Positions 34,794-44,056 of a stretch of 64,000 bases of DNA are shown here, one piece after another. The notes beneath the pieces were generated by a model. That model made no database searches. It saw only the letters and a list, made by a program, of their open reading frames with translations, and was not told the DNA's origin. Within the stretch, counting starts at the first letter, position 1. Each line of letters starts with the position of its first letter. The translations under genes and the position numbers were made by a program. Origin of the DNA: a bacterium (GTDB lineage Bacteria; Bdellovibrionota; UBA1018); assembly GCA_019751945.1 (NCBI GenBank), contig JAIEMT010000009.1, positions 30,953-94,952 on the forward strand, in the 5' to 3' direction.

Positions 34794-34817
34794 GCCCATT
34801 CTTTAGGAGAAACATTC

Positions 34818-36119
34818 ATGTCCGACCTAGGTTCTTTAAGCTCACATCTTTGGGACACCAGCGATTTATATCGCAACGCAGTAATGCAACTTCAAGAAGC
34901 CGCAGTGACGATGCGTTTAGATCCAAACATTGCAGAACGCTTAAAGGTACCCAAGCGCGCGCTGATCGTGAGTGTTCCGATTCGTTTGGATGATGGAAGT
35001 ATTCGCGTGTTCGAAGGCTATCGCGTTCAACACAATATGACTCTTGGACCCGGGAAGGGCGGAATTCGTTTTCACCCCGAGGTCAACCTCTCTGAGGTGG
35101 CCGGCCTTGCCATGCTCATGACTTTCAAATGTTCACTCGTGGGACTTCCGCTGGGTGGAGCAAAAGGAGGAATCCGCGTGAATCCTTCCCTGCTCTCTCG
35201 CCAAGAAGCGCAAGCCCTCACCCGTCGTTACACGACCGAAATCAACATGATCATCGGTCCAGATAAAGATATTCCGGCGCCCGATGTCGGCACCGACGGT
35301 CAGCACATGGCCTGGATGATGGACACGTTCTCACAAGAACGCGGCTTTGCCATTCCCGGCGTCGTCACAGGGAAGCCGATTGAAATCGGTGGATCTCTCG
35401 GCCGCAATGAAAGTACAGGCCGTGGAGTAGTGTACACGATTCAACACGCAGCCAAGCATCTTGCAAAGATCGGTAAACCCGGTCCGAAGATTGATGGCAG
35501 CACAACAGTTGCTGTTCACGGTTTCGGTAAAGTGGGAGCCGTGGCTGCTCAAGAAATTTCACAACTCGGTGCAAAAGTGGTTGCAGTCAGCGACTACGAC
35601 AGTGCGATCTACAATAAGAATGGCTTAAACATCGCCGACGTCATCAAATACGCCACCAACAATAAAGTAATTCGCGGCTATCCTGAAGCAGAAGCGATTT
35701 CTAATGAAGACCTGCTCGCTTTGAACGTCGATGTCTTGATTCCCGCGGCAATTGATGGCGTGATTACCGAAAAGAACGTGAAGAACGTAAAAGCAAAGAT
35801 CATTGCCGAAGGTGCAAACGGCCCCATCACCACGGAAGCTATCAAGGTATTAGAAGAACGCGGCGCTTTCATCATTCCGGACGTACTCTGTAATGCTGGC
35901 GGTGTGGTGGTTTCGTACTTCGAGTGGGTCCAAGGCATTCAAAACTTCTTCTGGAGCGAAACCGAAGTGAACGAAAAATTGGCAGAAGTCATGGCCAATG
36001 CCTTCAACAAGGTGATCGATATTCAGCAGAAGCATAAGTGCGGAATGAAGACAGCGGCGTTGATTGCGGGCGTAGATCGTTTGAATCGCGCCATGCTCTT
36101 GCGCGGACTGTTCCCGTAA
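34818..36119 (+). CDS. gdhA: Glutamate dehydrogenase (NAD(P)-dependent)
   Basis: It interconverts glutamate and 2-oxoglutarate plus ammonia. The 433-residue length matches the hexameric family. Seen motifs are GPGKGGIRFHPEV (about 75-87), the catalytic lysine region LPLGGAKGGIRV (about 112-123), PDVGTDGQHMAW and the Rossmann turn VHGFGKVGA. Coenzyme preference cannot be read reliably. The gene is alone on the plus strand and ends 5 bp from the convergent response regulator. In an amino-acid-consuming predator it would act mainly in catabolism, but that is inference. Confidence 0.94.
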   Translation: MSDLGSLSSHLWDTSDLYRNAVMQLQEAAVTMRLDPNIAERLKVPKRALIVSVPIRLDDGSIRVFEGYRVQHNMTLGPGKGGIRFHPEVNLSEVAGLAMLMTFKCSLVGLPLGGAKGGIRVNPSLLSRQEAQALTRRYTTEINMIIGPDKDIPAPDVGTDGQHMAWMMDTFSQERGFAIPGVVTGKPIEIGGSLGRNESTGRGVVYTIQHAAKHLAKIGKPGPKIDGSTTVAVHGFGKVGAVAAQEISQLGAKVVAVSDYDSAIYNKNGLNIADVIKYATNNKVIRGYPEAEAISNEDLLALNVDVLIPAAIDGVITEKNVKNVKAKIIAEGANGPITTEAIKVLEERGAFIIPDVLCNAGGVVVSYFEWVQGIQNFFWSETEVNEKLAEVMANAFNKVIDIQQKHKCGMKTAALIAGVDRLNRAMLLRGLFP

Positions 36120-36124
36120 TTCGA

Positions 36125-37513
36125 CTAGCGCTTAACGCCGAGCTCCTTGAGCTTCAACTGGAGTCCCTTGCGAGACAGGCCTAAGCGCTCTGCCGCGCGT
36201 GTAACATTGCCTGAGGTTTCGCTCAGCGCCTTTTCGATCAGTTCGCGTTCTAAATTCTGCGTTCGATGACGAACGATCTCTTTAAAAGATTTCGTGCTTT
36301 CATCCCAGCCCAAATCAGAATTATGCACTAACTCGGTGAGTTCTTCTGGCAAATCTCGAATCTGAAGATTTTCCGATTCCGTCATCAAAATGGTTCGCTC
36401 GATGACATTTTCCAACTGGCGAAGGTTTCCCGGCCAACCGAACTTTTGTAGGACGGGAATGCAATCCACATTCATTCCGGAAATCGTTTTTCCAAGCTTA
36501 TGGTTGAATTGGTCAATGAAGCGGCTCACTAAAATCGGCAAGTCCTCTAGGCGCTCGCGTAGCGGAGGAACTCGGACCGGCAAAGTGGCGAGCTGGTAAT
36601 ACAGGTCTTCTCGAAATTCGCCGCTTTTTACTGAGGCTTGAAGATCGCGAGCTGAAGTGGCCACCACCCGAACGTCCACAGGAATGGAATTCAATCCTCC
36701 CGATCTTTCGACCTTCTTTTCTTGAAGGACCTTGACGAGCTTGGCTTGGACATCTGAAGGCAATTCGCTGATATCTTCTAACAAGAGCGTGCCTTCATGG
36801 GCTAATTCAAAACGTCCTGGCTTCGATGCCACTGCTCCACTGAAAGCTCCTCGCTCGTAGCCAAAAAGTTCGCCGTCCATTAGAGCCGACGGAACAGCAG
36901 AACAATTCACGCGAATTAGAGGGCCGTTTTTTCGGGGTGAGCTTAAGTGAATTTCGTTGGCTACCAATTCTTTTTCGGTGCCGATTTCCCCGGAAATCAA
37001 AACACTCGAAGACGAAGGAGCCACTTTTGAAATCGTCCGCTTCAACTCTGCGACTGCAGCGCTTTCACCCTGAAGGGCCGAAACGCGCGTGGCAGTATTC
37101 GTTCCCAGAGTGGAGGGCTCAAATTCTCTTTGCCGTGAAGTTTGAACGGCCTTCTGAACCACGTTTAATAAATCGGTTTGATCAAAAGGCTTCGTAATGA
37201 AATCGAAGGCTCCCTGCTTTAATGCAGTCACCGCTGCTTCCACAGTTCCAAAAGCCGTGATCATCACCACGGGAAGCTGTGGAAAGTTCTTTCGGCAATG
37301 AGCAAGAACTTCCATTCCTCCAACCAGGGGCATGTAGAGATCGGTAATGACGGTATCGAGTCCACCCACTGCTGCCTCAGAGTCGATGGCTTCTAATGCA
37401 AGACGAGAATCGTTGAAAACCAATGCTTCAAATCCGGCCCTCTCCAACATGGCCTTAATGACAAAGGTGATATTCTTTTCATCGTCAATGACGATCAATC
37501 TGCCAAGACTCAT
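36125..37513 (-). CDS. NtrC-type response regulator with degenerate AAA+ motifs
   Basis: The 462-residue protein has a normal receiver (D10/D11, phospho-acceptor D58 in TDLYMP, K108), an AAA+ domain and a Fis-type helix-turn-helix (TRAAERLGLSRKGLQLKL). The AAA+ domain has lost key residues. Walker A reads GEIGTEKE (175-182, Glu180 instead of Gly). The sigma-54 loop is GAFSGA (222-227). Walker B is LLLED (243-247, instead of LLLDE). The sensor I Asn is Ser (ATSARDL), and the FREDLYYQL site has Gln307 for Arg. The two other sigma-54 activators in the window are intact. It overlaps the kinase gene by 4 bp, so they form a pair. It may bind DNA but hydrolyse ATP poorly or not at all. Confidence 0.85.
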   Translation of the reverse strand: MSLGRLIVIDDEKNITFVIKAMLERAGFEALVFNDSRLALEAIDSEAAVGGLDTVITDLYMPLVGGMEVLAHCRKNFPQLPVVMITAFGTVEAAVTALKQGAFDFITKPFDQTDLLNVVQKAVQTSRQREFEPSTLGTNTATRVSALQGESAAVAELKRTISKVAPSSSSVLISGEIGTEKELVANEIHLSSPRKNGPLIRVNCSAVPSALMDGELFGYERGAFSGAVASKPGRFELAHEGTLLLEDISELPSDVQAKLVKVLQEKKVERSGGLNSIPVDVRVVATSARDLQASVKSGEFREDLYYQLATLPVRVPPLRERLEDLPILVSRFIDQFNHKLGKTISGMNVDCIPVLQKFGWPGNLRQLENVIERTILMTESENLQIRDLPEELTELVHNSDLGWDESTKSFKEIVRHRTQNLERELIEKALSETSGNVTRAAERLGLSRKGLQLKLKELGVKR

Positions 37514-39588
37514 GATGCCGCAGAATCTCCTTCCGTTGGAAGCGCCACCCAGAAACGGGCGTACTTCCCTTCTTCACTCGATACCTCAATACGACCGTGG
37601 TGGGCTTCAATAATTTTCTGACAGATCGACAAGCCCAAACCCGTTCCACTGGGAGCAGTTGTGAAAAATGGGATGAAAATCTTTTCCAGGTTCTCTTGCT
37701 TAATTCCAGGACCGTTGTCTTCTACACTTAAAATAATCTCGCCACGATCAGAGGTGTTCGCCCGCTCGATGCTCACCGTAATTTTAGGGAATTCTAAAGA
37801 CTCGGTGGCTTTAAGACTGTTTTGAATCAGATTCAAGACTACCTGTTGCAATCGCTCCGCAGAACCATTCACAAACTGTGGAGTCGAAGGCTTCTTAAAA
37901 TCAATTTTCACTTCCTTACGCAAAGAGGGCTTCAGAAAGTGAATGGTTCTTTCAACCAGGTTTGCTAAATCGACAGGAGTGAACTCCAAGGCATGGGACT
38001 TTGAGTAGTCTAAGAACTGCGTGACAACGCGATTCAAACGGTCCACCTCTTCAATAATCACCCGCAAGAAATCACTTTCTGGGCGATCCTCCGCCGGATT
38101 TAAAAACTGCGCTGCACCCTTAATGGCGCCGAGGGGATTTCGAATCTCATGTGCTAAACCGGCAGCCATTTCTCCTAAAGCTGCTAAGCGCTCTTTTTCA
38201 CGCTGCTTGACATAGATGTCGAGATTTCTGAGAACTTCAGCGACCTCTGCAAAGTAGGGATAGAGCATGGTGAGAATACCCCAGCTATTTTCCCAGACCT
38301 CCGGAAGCTTCGAAACATAGAGGGTAACAAAACCTAAGAGCTGTTCTCCGTCAAAAACAGGGATTAGAAGGTTACATCCCAGTGCTCGTAAACTGCGAAT
38401 CAGAGCGCGATAATTTTCTTTCTGAGTCCGTGTGGCTGAGCGAGCAGCTTCGTTTTCCAAGTGCTGCAAAAGTACGATTGGCAAGTGCCCCTTTTTCCTT
38501 TGCCTCTCGCAGTATTGAAAAAGCGCTTGGCCCATTAAAACTTCTTTGGGTTCCGATTCCTCGTAGCCCTTAGAATCAATTCGACGAAACTTGGTGCTGT
38601 CACTTCGAATGGCGTAGAAGGCCATTCGATCGGGCTCGATCATATCGTCCAAGAAATCAAAGACGGCATTAGCCAAGGAATGCGGATCCACAATCCCCGC
38701 TAGGCGCTTTTCAGCATTTTCCAACTTCTGTTGAAACCGTTGATGCTTCTTAGTCAGAAACTTTCGAGTTGCTAATCGCGCCAAACGCTCAAGTGGATCT
38801 AATATCATCAAAATGAGAAGCGAAGCGATGAACGAATTCAAAAAGAATAGCGGAGGACTGTCCTTAATCCAAGAAACCAGAACTAAGTAAATCGCAGTCA
38901 AAGTGAGCGCGACGCTTACCAAGACGATGAATTTAGAAATCAACGTACTGAAGTCTAGGAAGCGCTGCTGAGAAACAGCCAAACTCAAAAACACGAGATA
39001 AACCGTCAGCCCCAGGTTTCCGAGAGCTGGAATCACACGTCCCATGAACGGAATATGATCCATCACGGAAAAAGAAAGAACGGCAAGCGCACCGATGTAA
39101 ATCCATTCGCGCCGTTTCGGAAGCTGGTGCCCTGATTTTTTCAGCCAACCATCGAGAGAAATGATTCGCAAAATATTCAGAACAATCAGGCCGGGAGAAA
39201 AATAGATCAGCTGCTGGAATCCCTCTAACGGGAAAAGTCCAAAGGCAATGGCCACCGTTAGCGTAGTAGCCAAAACTAAAGAAGTGTCTTTTAAGAATTT
39301 GATGAACCGATCTTGAATGCGAACCAACTGATCAATGAAGATTAGCGCCGCAGGAGCCATCCAAACATTGGCTATTAAATGATACGGATAGAGACCGCCC
39401 CAGATTCCGTTTAAGAAAAACGTCGCCGCCCAAATGGAAATCACTCCGCAAAGAGCCGCATACGATAAGAAAAGTTTATTCTTAACGTTTCGCGTCAGAG
39501 CAGAGAAACCCAGTGCGAAGCTCGTCAGCGTGACCAGCAGCGCCGACTGCACCAGAATATCCATTTCTAAATGATAGGTCTGATACAT
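37510..39588 (-). CDS. Membrane histidine kinase with GAF-like domain, NtrB-type
   Basis: The 692-residue kinase has about seven or eight transmembrane helices in residues 10-265, a GAF-like cytoplasmic region (about 300-440), an H-box with phospho-accepting H480 ([14 protein letters not shown]) and a HATPase domain with [19 protein letters not shown] and GTGLGLS. It is the likely partner of the overlapping response regulator. The membrane region resembles the 7TM sensor modules of bacterial kinases and suggests sensing of a membrane or lipid signal, which the sequence does not identify. AGGT precedes ATG 39588. Confidence 0.9.
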   Translation of the reverse strand: MYQTYHLEMDILVQSALLVTLTSFALGFSALTRNVKNKLFLSYAALCGVISIWAATFFLNGIWGGLYPYHLIANVWMAPAALIFIDQLVRIQDRFIKFLKDTSLVLATTLTVAIAFGLFPLEGFQQLIYFSPGLIVLNILRIISLDGWLKKSGHQLPKRREWIYIGALAVLSFSVMDHIPFMGRVIPALGNLGLTVYLVFLSLAVSQQRFLDFSTLISKFIVLVSVALTLTAIYLVLVSWIKDSPPLFFLNSFIASLLILMILDPLERLARLATRKFLTKKHQRFQQKLENAEKRLAGIVDPHSLANAVFDFLDDMIEPDRMAFYAIRSDSTKFRRIDSKGYEESEPKEVLMGQALFQYCERQRKKGHLPIVLLQHLENEAARSATRTQKENYRALIRSLRALGCNLLIPVFDGEQLLGFVTLYVSKLPEVWENSWGILTMLYPYFAEVAEVLRNLDIYVKQREKERLAALGEMAAGLAHEIRNPLGAIKGAAQFLNPAEDRPESDFLRVIIEEVDRLNRVVTQFLDYSKSHALEFTPVDLANLVERTIHFLKPSLRKEVKIDFKKPSTPQFVNGSAERLQQVVLNLIQNSLKATESLEFPKITVSIERANTSDRGEIILSVEDNGPGIKQENLEKIFIPFFTTAPSGTGLGLSICQKIIEAHHGRIEVSSEEGKYARFWVALPTEGDSAAS

Positions 39589-39599
39589 GACAAACTACC

Positions 39600-39627
39600 T
39601 AAAGTACGAAGGCCCTCTGCCCGATAT
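39600..39627 (+). promoter_or_regulatory. Possible sigma-28 promoter ahead of the 39,636 gene
   Basis: TAAAGTAC is followed after 12 bases by CCCGATAT, six of eight to the GCCGATAA consensus. The spacer is one base longer than normal. The predicted start would be at or just before ATG 39636, implying a leaderless message. Confidence 0.25.
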
Positions 39628-39635
39628 GGCTATAT

Positions 39636-40145
39636 ATGGCTGGGCCCCAAACCGTTCATAACGTCAGACGATTCAAAATCAATCCGGTCGAATTGGCGAT
39701 CTTCGCCGTTGTGACCATGGTTTTCTTGAATTCCGTCTACAACCTTTTTTACGACAGCCAAAACTTAACAAAGCCTGTTGAAACCGAAGGCTCCAAAGAG
39801 ACGGCTGATGCGACCAATCCTTCTACCATGAGTCGCTCTCCCGCTACCAGTGCATTGCACTCCACTTTTATGAACGTCGAAGTGAGTTGCGAAGAAAAGA
39901 TTTCGAAGCAGGTTTCAGCCAATAAAATCAGAATTCTTGGGCAACTCTGCGGAGATAGCCCGGTTAAAACATCAGTAATTAATAAATCGAACCAATTTAA
40001 TGCGACGGTCTTCACCGATGTCACGTCGAATAAGTATTCGACGGACTACATTCCCCTCAAAACGGGTGAAAACCCAATCCACATCGAGTTTGCCTTCGCT
40101 GGCGGTAAAACCCTGGCTCAGGACCTCGTTCTTACGAAAAAATAA
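39636..40145 (+). CDS. Single-pass membrane protein of unknown function
   Basis: The 169-residue product has a short basic N-terminus, one transmembrane helix (about 17-37, LAIFAVVTMVFLNSVYNLF) and an extracytoplasmic beta-rich domain with two cysteines (VSCEEK near 86, GQLCGD near 105) that may pair. No family is recognised. There is no ribosome site before ATG 39636. It sits alone between the divergent kinase and the convergent M1 peptidase. Confidence 0.6.
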   Translation: MAGPQTVHNVRRFKINPVELAIFAVVTMVFLNSVYNLFYDSQNLTKPVETEGSKETADATNPSTMSRSPATSALHSTFMNVEVSCEEKISKQVSANKIRILGQLCGDSPVKTSVINKSNQFNATVFTDVTSNKYSTDYIPLKTGENPIHIEFAFAGGKTLAQDLVLTKK

Positions 40146-40147
40146 GG

Positions 40148-42796
40148 CTACCGAGCAGCACCCGACTGCCCTTTTAGCTCCTCTAAACTTGCCTTTAACT
40201 TGCGGTGTTCTTCCTCCAGTTTTTCGAGCGCCATTTTTAAGACTTGAACCGACTCCGGCATAGTCCTCGAGGTCATCAACGCATCGATGGCCACGTAGGC
40301 ATCTCGGCGAACACGCCCATCTGAATCCAACAGACGGATTTTCTGGAGAATCGGAATACTGTCTACATCTTCAGACCCTTGCAGGGCCGCAATCAGTCGA
40401 ACTCGGACTCGGAAGCGATCCTCGTCGGCCACTCCATCTAAGAGCTTTCGAATCTTAGCCCGCTCCGTGGGGTTTGCGGTTCGCGCAATTTTTCCAAATG
40501 CATCGATTGCCGCTGCTCGGGTGTCCTCGGGCTTACCCGCGGCCAACCATTCGGTCAATCCCTTCCAAGCGCCCACACGTTGCCCTTGACCGACGCCCGG
40601 TAACTCAGCAAACGACCGTAAAGCCGCTCCGCGAATCACGTCAAGGTGACTGCCCTTCGAAAGCTGGTCGATCAAAAACTTCTCGACCGCTTCGGGTTCT
40701 CTTTCCGCTGCTGACACCGCATAAGCGGCGGTCGCTTCAGCCTCCACCAAGTAGCTCGGGTCTTTCGAAGCAAACTTTTTTAATGCTTCGGACGCTTTGG
40801 AGTCTTTGAATGCCCCCAGTGCCCGAGCAATTGCTCGACGAGCTTTCGGGTTCGAAGTTCCTAGTGCTTGAATCAGATGATCGCGAGCTGTCGGAGTACG
40901 TAGGTCCTTTAAGACATCGGCGACTTCCGCTTGCACGCCCCAAAAAGAGTCGTGAGCCACAGCCTGTCCCAGGGCCGTAAGAATTTCAGCGTCCGCGATT
41001 TTTCCAAGTTCCTTTGCGGCTTCAATTCGCCCCATGCAGTCGGAATCTTTCTGCAGCTGATAAATCAAGAGCTCTTTCGGACGTGGAAAGCTCAACGTCT
41101 TCGGAATGGTGTTCTCAGGATCGAAACGGACCATCGCTGGTTTTGTCTCGCAAGGAATGAAGAGCCGATCTTTAGCCTCTTTAATTGGCAGCGAAAAAAC
41201 AGCCTTTTTACCGTCTTTTTGAGTAATTTCTATCTTCACATCTAAATGAAACAGACGGGTGATGACATCGTCTTTCACCAACTGACTCTTGCCATCGGTT
41301 TGCTTCTGCTCAACTGCAAGTTCGACCAGTTTCTTTTCTTCATCCCATTTGTAGGCGACTTCAAAAACAGGATGGCCAGCACCAAAAACCCATTGATCAA
41401 AGAAGCGGCGCAGATTTCTTCCGGTCGTATCTTCAATCGCGCGAATTAAATCCAAGGTCTCCACACTCTGACCTCGGTGACGCTCCAAATAGGTGTTCAC
41501 GGATTTCCAAAACATCTCGTCGCCCAACTCGGCACGAATCAGATTTAAAACCAGCCCACCTTTTTGATAAAGATGTCGATCAAAGAGATCGATCGGCTCC
41601 ACATAAGTGTTGCAGACAATCGGACGCCGGTAGGCACTCGAATCCTCCTGGAGATATTCCAAGAGATCCAAGTAAGAGTAGTACTTGGCTTCTTCCCAAG
41701 CGGCCTCCTTGCTTCCATATTCTCCGACGTTCGATTCCACCCAGACGCGTTCCATGAAAGTCGCAAAGCCTTCATTCAACCAGCCGTGAGACCAGTCTCG
41801 GCAAGTCAGTAAATCCCCAAACCACTGATGAGCTAACTCGTGAGAAACCAAGGGATCGGAGCTGTTGTCGAGCTTCGCGCGCTCATCTAGCAAGCAGCGA
41901 TCGGTCTGGGTCGTGGCCGAAGTATTTTCCATCCCACCAAAGATGAAATCCTGCACCGCGACCTGGCTGTATTTTTCGTAGGGATAGTGAACGCCCGTCG
42001 CCTTCTCAAACGCTTCGATCATTTTGGGAGTATTGCCAAAAGCGCGCTTAGCGTCTTCTTCCCTGCCCGGAGCGACAAAATATTGAACAGGAAGACCACG
42101 AGGGCCTTTGTCGGACCACTCTGAAAACTTTGCCACCACCAAGGAAATCAAATAGGTAGTAAGAGGCATACCCAGCTTATAGTGAAACTGTGTAAAAGCG
42201 CCTTCGTCCTTCTTTGAAACAAGCCCTCCATTGGCCACAGCCGTATAGCCTTTAGGGACCTTGGCCAGAATCTCAATCAAGACCTTCTGGTTGGGGTAGT
42301 CCAAGGTGGGTATCCAATGGCGATTGTCTTCGTCCTGTCCTTGAGACCAGACCTGAAAGGGCTTCTTGGGATAGTCTGCATCGGGACCCGTGAAATAAAG
42401 CCCCCGGCGAGGGTTCTGAACCGAGTACTTCACCACAAACTCAAAGCTGGAACCGGTGGCCATTTTTTTGACTGCGTCCGGCAGCTCGATAAACAGGTGT
42501 CCACCCTCCAGGTAAAAGGCTGCCTTGGCTCCCTCCACACTCACTTCATTGACCTGAATGCCAATCTGGTCGAGACGAAGCTGCTTCAAACCCGCCGCCA
42601 TCTTCTTCGCCCGCTGAGTGAGCACAGCCTCTGCCGTTTTTTTCTCCGGATCGATCGTCACATCCAAAATCAGCTTCTCTAACTTGACCGAAAGATCTGG
42701 GGCATAGTGAGGAACGGCCCCCGGAAAATGCAAAAAGGACCGACGAGCGGCACGACTCTCACACTTTGAACATCGGATTTTTTCGTGAAGGTTCAT
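40148..42796 (-). CDS. M1-family aminopeptidase with C-terminal HEAT-like repeats
   Basis: This is a zinc aminopeptidase of 882 residues (ATG 42796; an earlier in-frame ATG at 42820 is possible). The exopeptidase motif GGMEN and the zinc site HELAHQWFG followed 18 residues later by NEG are present. After the catalytic domain, residues about 560-860 are HEAT-like helical repeats (AIARALGAFKDSKASEALKKFAS and similar), and the last 30 residues are a coiled coil. No signal peptide is seen, so it probably acts in the cytoplasm. A CxxC pair sits near the N-terminus. It fits the protein-degrading lifestyle of this group. Confidence 0.92.
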   Translation of the reverse strand: MNLHEKIRCSKCESRAARRSFLHFPGAVPHYAPDLSVKLEKLILDVTIDPEKKTAEAVLTQRAKKMAAGLKQLRLDQIGIQVNEVSVEGAKAAFYLEGGHLFIELPDAVKKMATGSSFEFVVKYSVQNPRRGLYFTGPDADYPKKPFQVWSQGQDEDNRHWIPTLDYPNQKVLIEILAKVPKGYTAVANGGLVSKKDEGAFTQFHYKLGMPLTTYLISLVVAKFSEWSDKGPRGLPVQYFVAPGREEDAKRAFGNTPKMIEAFEKATGVHYPYEKYSQVAVQDFIFGGMENTSATTQTDRCLLDERAKLDNSSDPLVSHELAHQWFGDLLTCRDWSHGWLNEGFATFMERVWVESNVGEYGSKEAAWEEAKYYSYLDLLEYLQEDSSAYRRPIVCNTYVEPIDLFDRHLYQKGGLVLNLIRAELGDEMFWKSVNTYLERHRGQSVETLDLIRAIEDTTGRNLRRFFDQWVFGAGHPVFEVAYKWDEEKKLVELAVEQKQTDGKSQLVKDDVITRLFHLDVKIEITQKDGKKAVFSLPIKEAKDRLFIPCETKPAMVRFDPENTIPKTLSFPRPKELLIYQLQKDSDCMGRIEAAKELGKIADAEILTALGQAVAHDSFWGVQAEVADVLKDLRTPTARDHLIQALGTSNPKARRAIARALGAFKDSKASEALKKFASKDPSYLVEAEATAAYAVSAAEREPEAVEKFLIDQLSKGSHLDVIRGAALRSFAELPGVGQGQRVGAWKGLTEWLAAGKPEDTRAAAIDAFGKIARTANPTERAKIRKLLDGVADEDRFRVRVRLIAALQGSEDVDSIPILQKIRLLDSDGRVRRDAYVAIDALMTSRTMPESVQVLKMALEKLEEEHRKLKASLEELKGQSGAAR

Positions 42797-42853
42797 GGCC
42801 TCGAAATAGCACAGGTACATGAAATTTCGGATTATTTTTTTCCGCCTTTTTCT

Positions 42854-42877
42854 GTCAGACTTAAGTCTGACTTTTTT
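42854..42877 (+). terminator. Perfect 18-bp palindrome with T tract upstream of the flagellin promoter
   Basis: GTCAGACTTAAGTCTGAC is self-complementary over all 18 bases and is followed on the plus strand by TTTTTT. It could be a boundary terminator, but no plus-strand gene lies upstream. An operator between the divergent M1 peptidase and flagellin genes is equally possible. Confidence 0.45.
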
Positions 42878-42914
42878 AATACACTATAACTTGTGGAATT
42901 TACTCAATTTTTCT

Positions 42915-42941
42915 TAAAGTCGGCAAATTTTTCACCGATAG
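42915..42941 (+). promoter_or_regulatory. Sigma-28 (FliA) promoter of flagellin
   Basis: TAAAGTCG, an 11-base spacer and ACCGATAG match the TAAAGTTT-N11-GCCGATAA consensus at six of eight positions in each element. The start site should be near 42,948, giving a leader of about 80 nt. Confidence 0.85.
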
Positions 42942-42992
42942 GTGCTGTGAGACCTGCAAGGAACTAGTGGGTCGTAGGAACTACTTTCACGG

Positions 42993-43023
42993 AGGAGGTG
43001 ATTTCAAAAACTGACTAGGAGGA
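42993..43023 (+). promoter_or_regulatory. Tandem ribosome-binding sites in the flagellin leader
   Basis: AGGAGGTGAT (42,993-43,002) matches the extended anti-Shine-Dalgarno complement but is too far from the start codon to serve it. The working site AGGAGG (43,018-43,023) is four bases before ATG 43028. The first site precedes a possible GTG mini-frame of six codons ending TAG at 43,017. This may be a standby ribosome site. Confidence 0.5.
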
Positions 43024-43027
43024 AACT

Positions 43028-43861
43028 ATGTCACTGCGTATCAATACTAACGTGCAGGCTCTCGCTGCACAACGGCACTTGAGCATTAACCACGAGGCTC
43101 AAAACCGTTCGTTGGAGAAGTTATCATCGGGTTCAAGAATTAACAAAGCCGGCGACGATGCTGCAGGCTTGGCAATCAGCGAAAAGTTGAAGGCCGATAT
43201 TCGCAGCATGAAACAGGCTAGCCGCAACGCAAACGATGGCGTGAGCTTGATCCAAGTTGCAGAAGGTGCAATGAACGAGCAAAGCAACATCCTCATCCGT
43301 TTACGTGAATTGTCGATCCAAGGCGCTTCGGACACCATCGGTGACGTCGAACGCGGCTTTATCGATAAAGAAGTTCAAAGCCTGAAGGAAGAATTCGACC
43401 GTATCGCCCAGGTCACTGAATTCAACGGCACCAAGCTGTTGAACGGCCAAGGTGGAGATCTCGAAATTCAAGTGGGTATCAACAACAACCCGTTTGAAGA
43501 TCGTTTTCAATACAATGCCGCTGCTCAGAACACGACCACTGGCGCTATGGGCATCGAAGGCGTTTCGACCGCTACGAAACAATCTGCTCAGAACAACCTG
43601 ATGCAATTGGACGCAGCGATCAGCAAAGTGAACGACAACCGTTCTACGCTCGGCGCTTTGCAAAATCGCCTAGGTTCAACGATCAACAACTTAGCGATCT
43701 ACACCGAAAACTTGTCAGCCGCTAACAGCCGCATCCGCGATACCGATGTTGCTGAAGAAACCAGCGAGCTGACCAAGAACAACATCTTGACCAATTCAAC
43801 GGTCACCGTCTTGGGCCAAGCTAACGCTAACCCCCAAGTCGCGTTGAAATTGCTCGGCTAA
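43028..43861 (+). CDS. fliC: Flagellin
   Basis: This is the filament subunit. The 277-residue protein has conserved N- and C-terminal D0/D1 regions (start SLRINTNVQALAAQRHLS, then RINKAGDDAAGLAISEKL; end LGQANANPQVALKLLG) and a very short middle. That length matches the flagellins of Bdellovibrio-like organisms. The N-terminal helix spans about residues 5-135. Transcription by sigma-28 is indicated by the upstream promoter. Only one flagellin gene is in this window; others may lie elsewhere. Confidence 0.97.
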   Translation: MSLRINTNVQALAAQRHLSINHEAQNRSLEKLSSGSRINKAGDDAAGLAISEKLKADIRSMKQASRNANDGVSLIQVAEGAMNEQSNILIRLRELSIQGASDTIGDVERGFIDKEVQSLKEEFDRIAQVTEFNGTKLLNGQGGDLEIQVGINNNPFEDRFQYNAAAQNTTTGAMGIEGVSTATKQSAQNNLMQLDAAISKVNDNRSTLGALQNRLGSTINNLAIYTENLSAANSRIRDTDVAEETSELTKNNILTNSTVTVLGQANANPQVALKLLG

Positions 43862-43875
43862 TAGCCGGATGTTGG

Positions 43876-43893
43876 GTTGGCCGATAGGCCAAC
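43876..43893 (+). repeat. First hairpin after flagellin
   Basis: GTTGGCC-GATA-GGCCAAC, a 7-bp stem with a 4-nt loop, 15 bp after the stop. No T tract follows. Confidence 0.6.
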
Positions 43894-43897
43894 AATG

Positions 43898-43915
43898 GCC
43901 GGCCCCAAGGCCGGC
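43898..43915 (+). repeat. Second hairpin after flagellin
   Basis: GCCGGCC-CCAA-GGCCGGC, a 7-bp all-GC stem with a 4-nt loop. No T tract follows. Confidence 0.6.
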
Positions 43916-43944
43916 AAGTGAAAAGATACGCAGATGTGAGGTCT

Positions 43945-43973
43945 GGGAGAGGTTCGATGATCGAACCTCTCCC
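43945..43973 (+). repeat. Third, strong hairpin after flagellin
   Basis: GGGAGAGGTTCGA and TCGAACCTCTCCC form a perfect 13-bp stem around TGA. With no U tract it is more likely an mRNA-stabilising 3' structure than a terminator. Confidence 0.65.
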
Positions 43974-44056
43974 GACCGAAATCATTGCGGATCCCGCCCA
44001 GTAGTAAGAAGTTGAAGTATGAGCTTTAAAAGTAGTGCCTGAAATTGGAGAAGACC

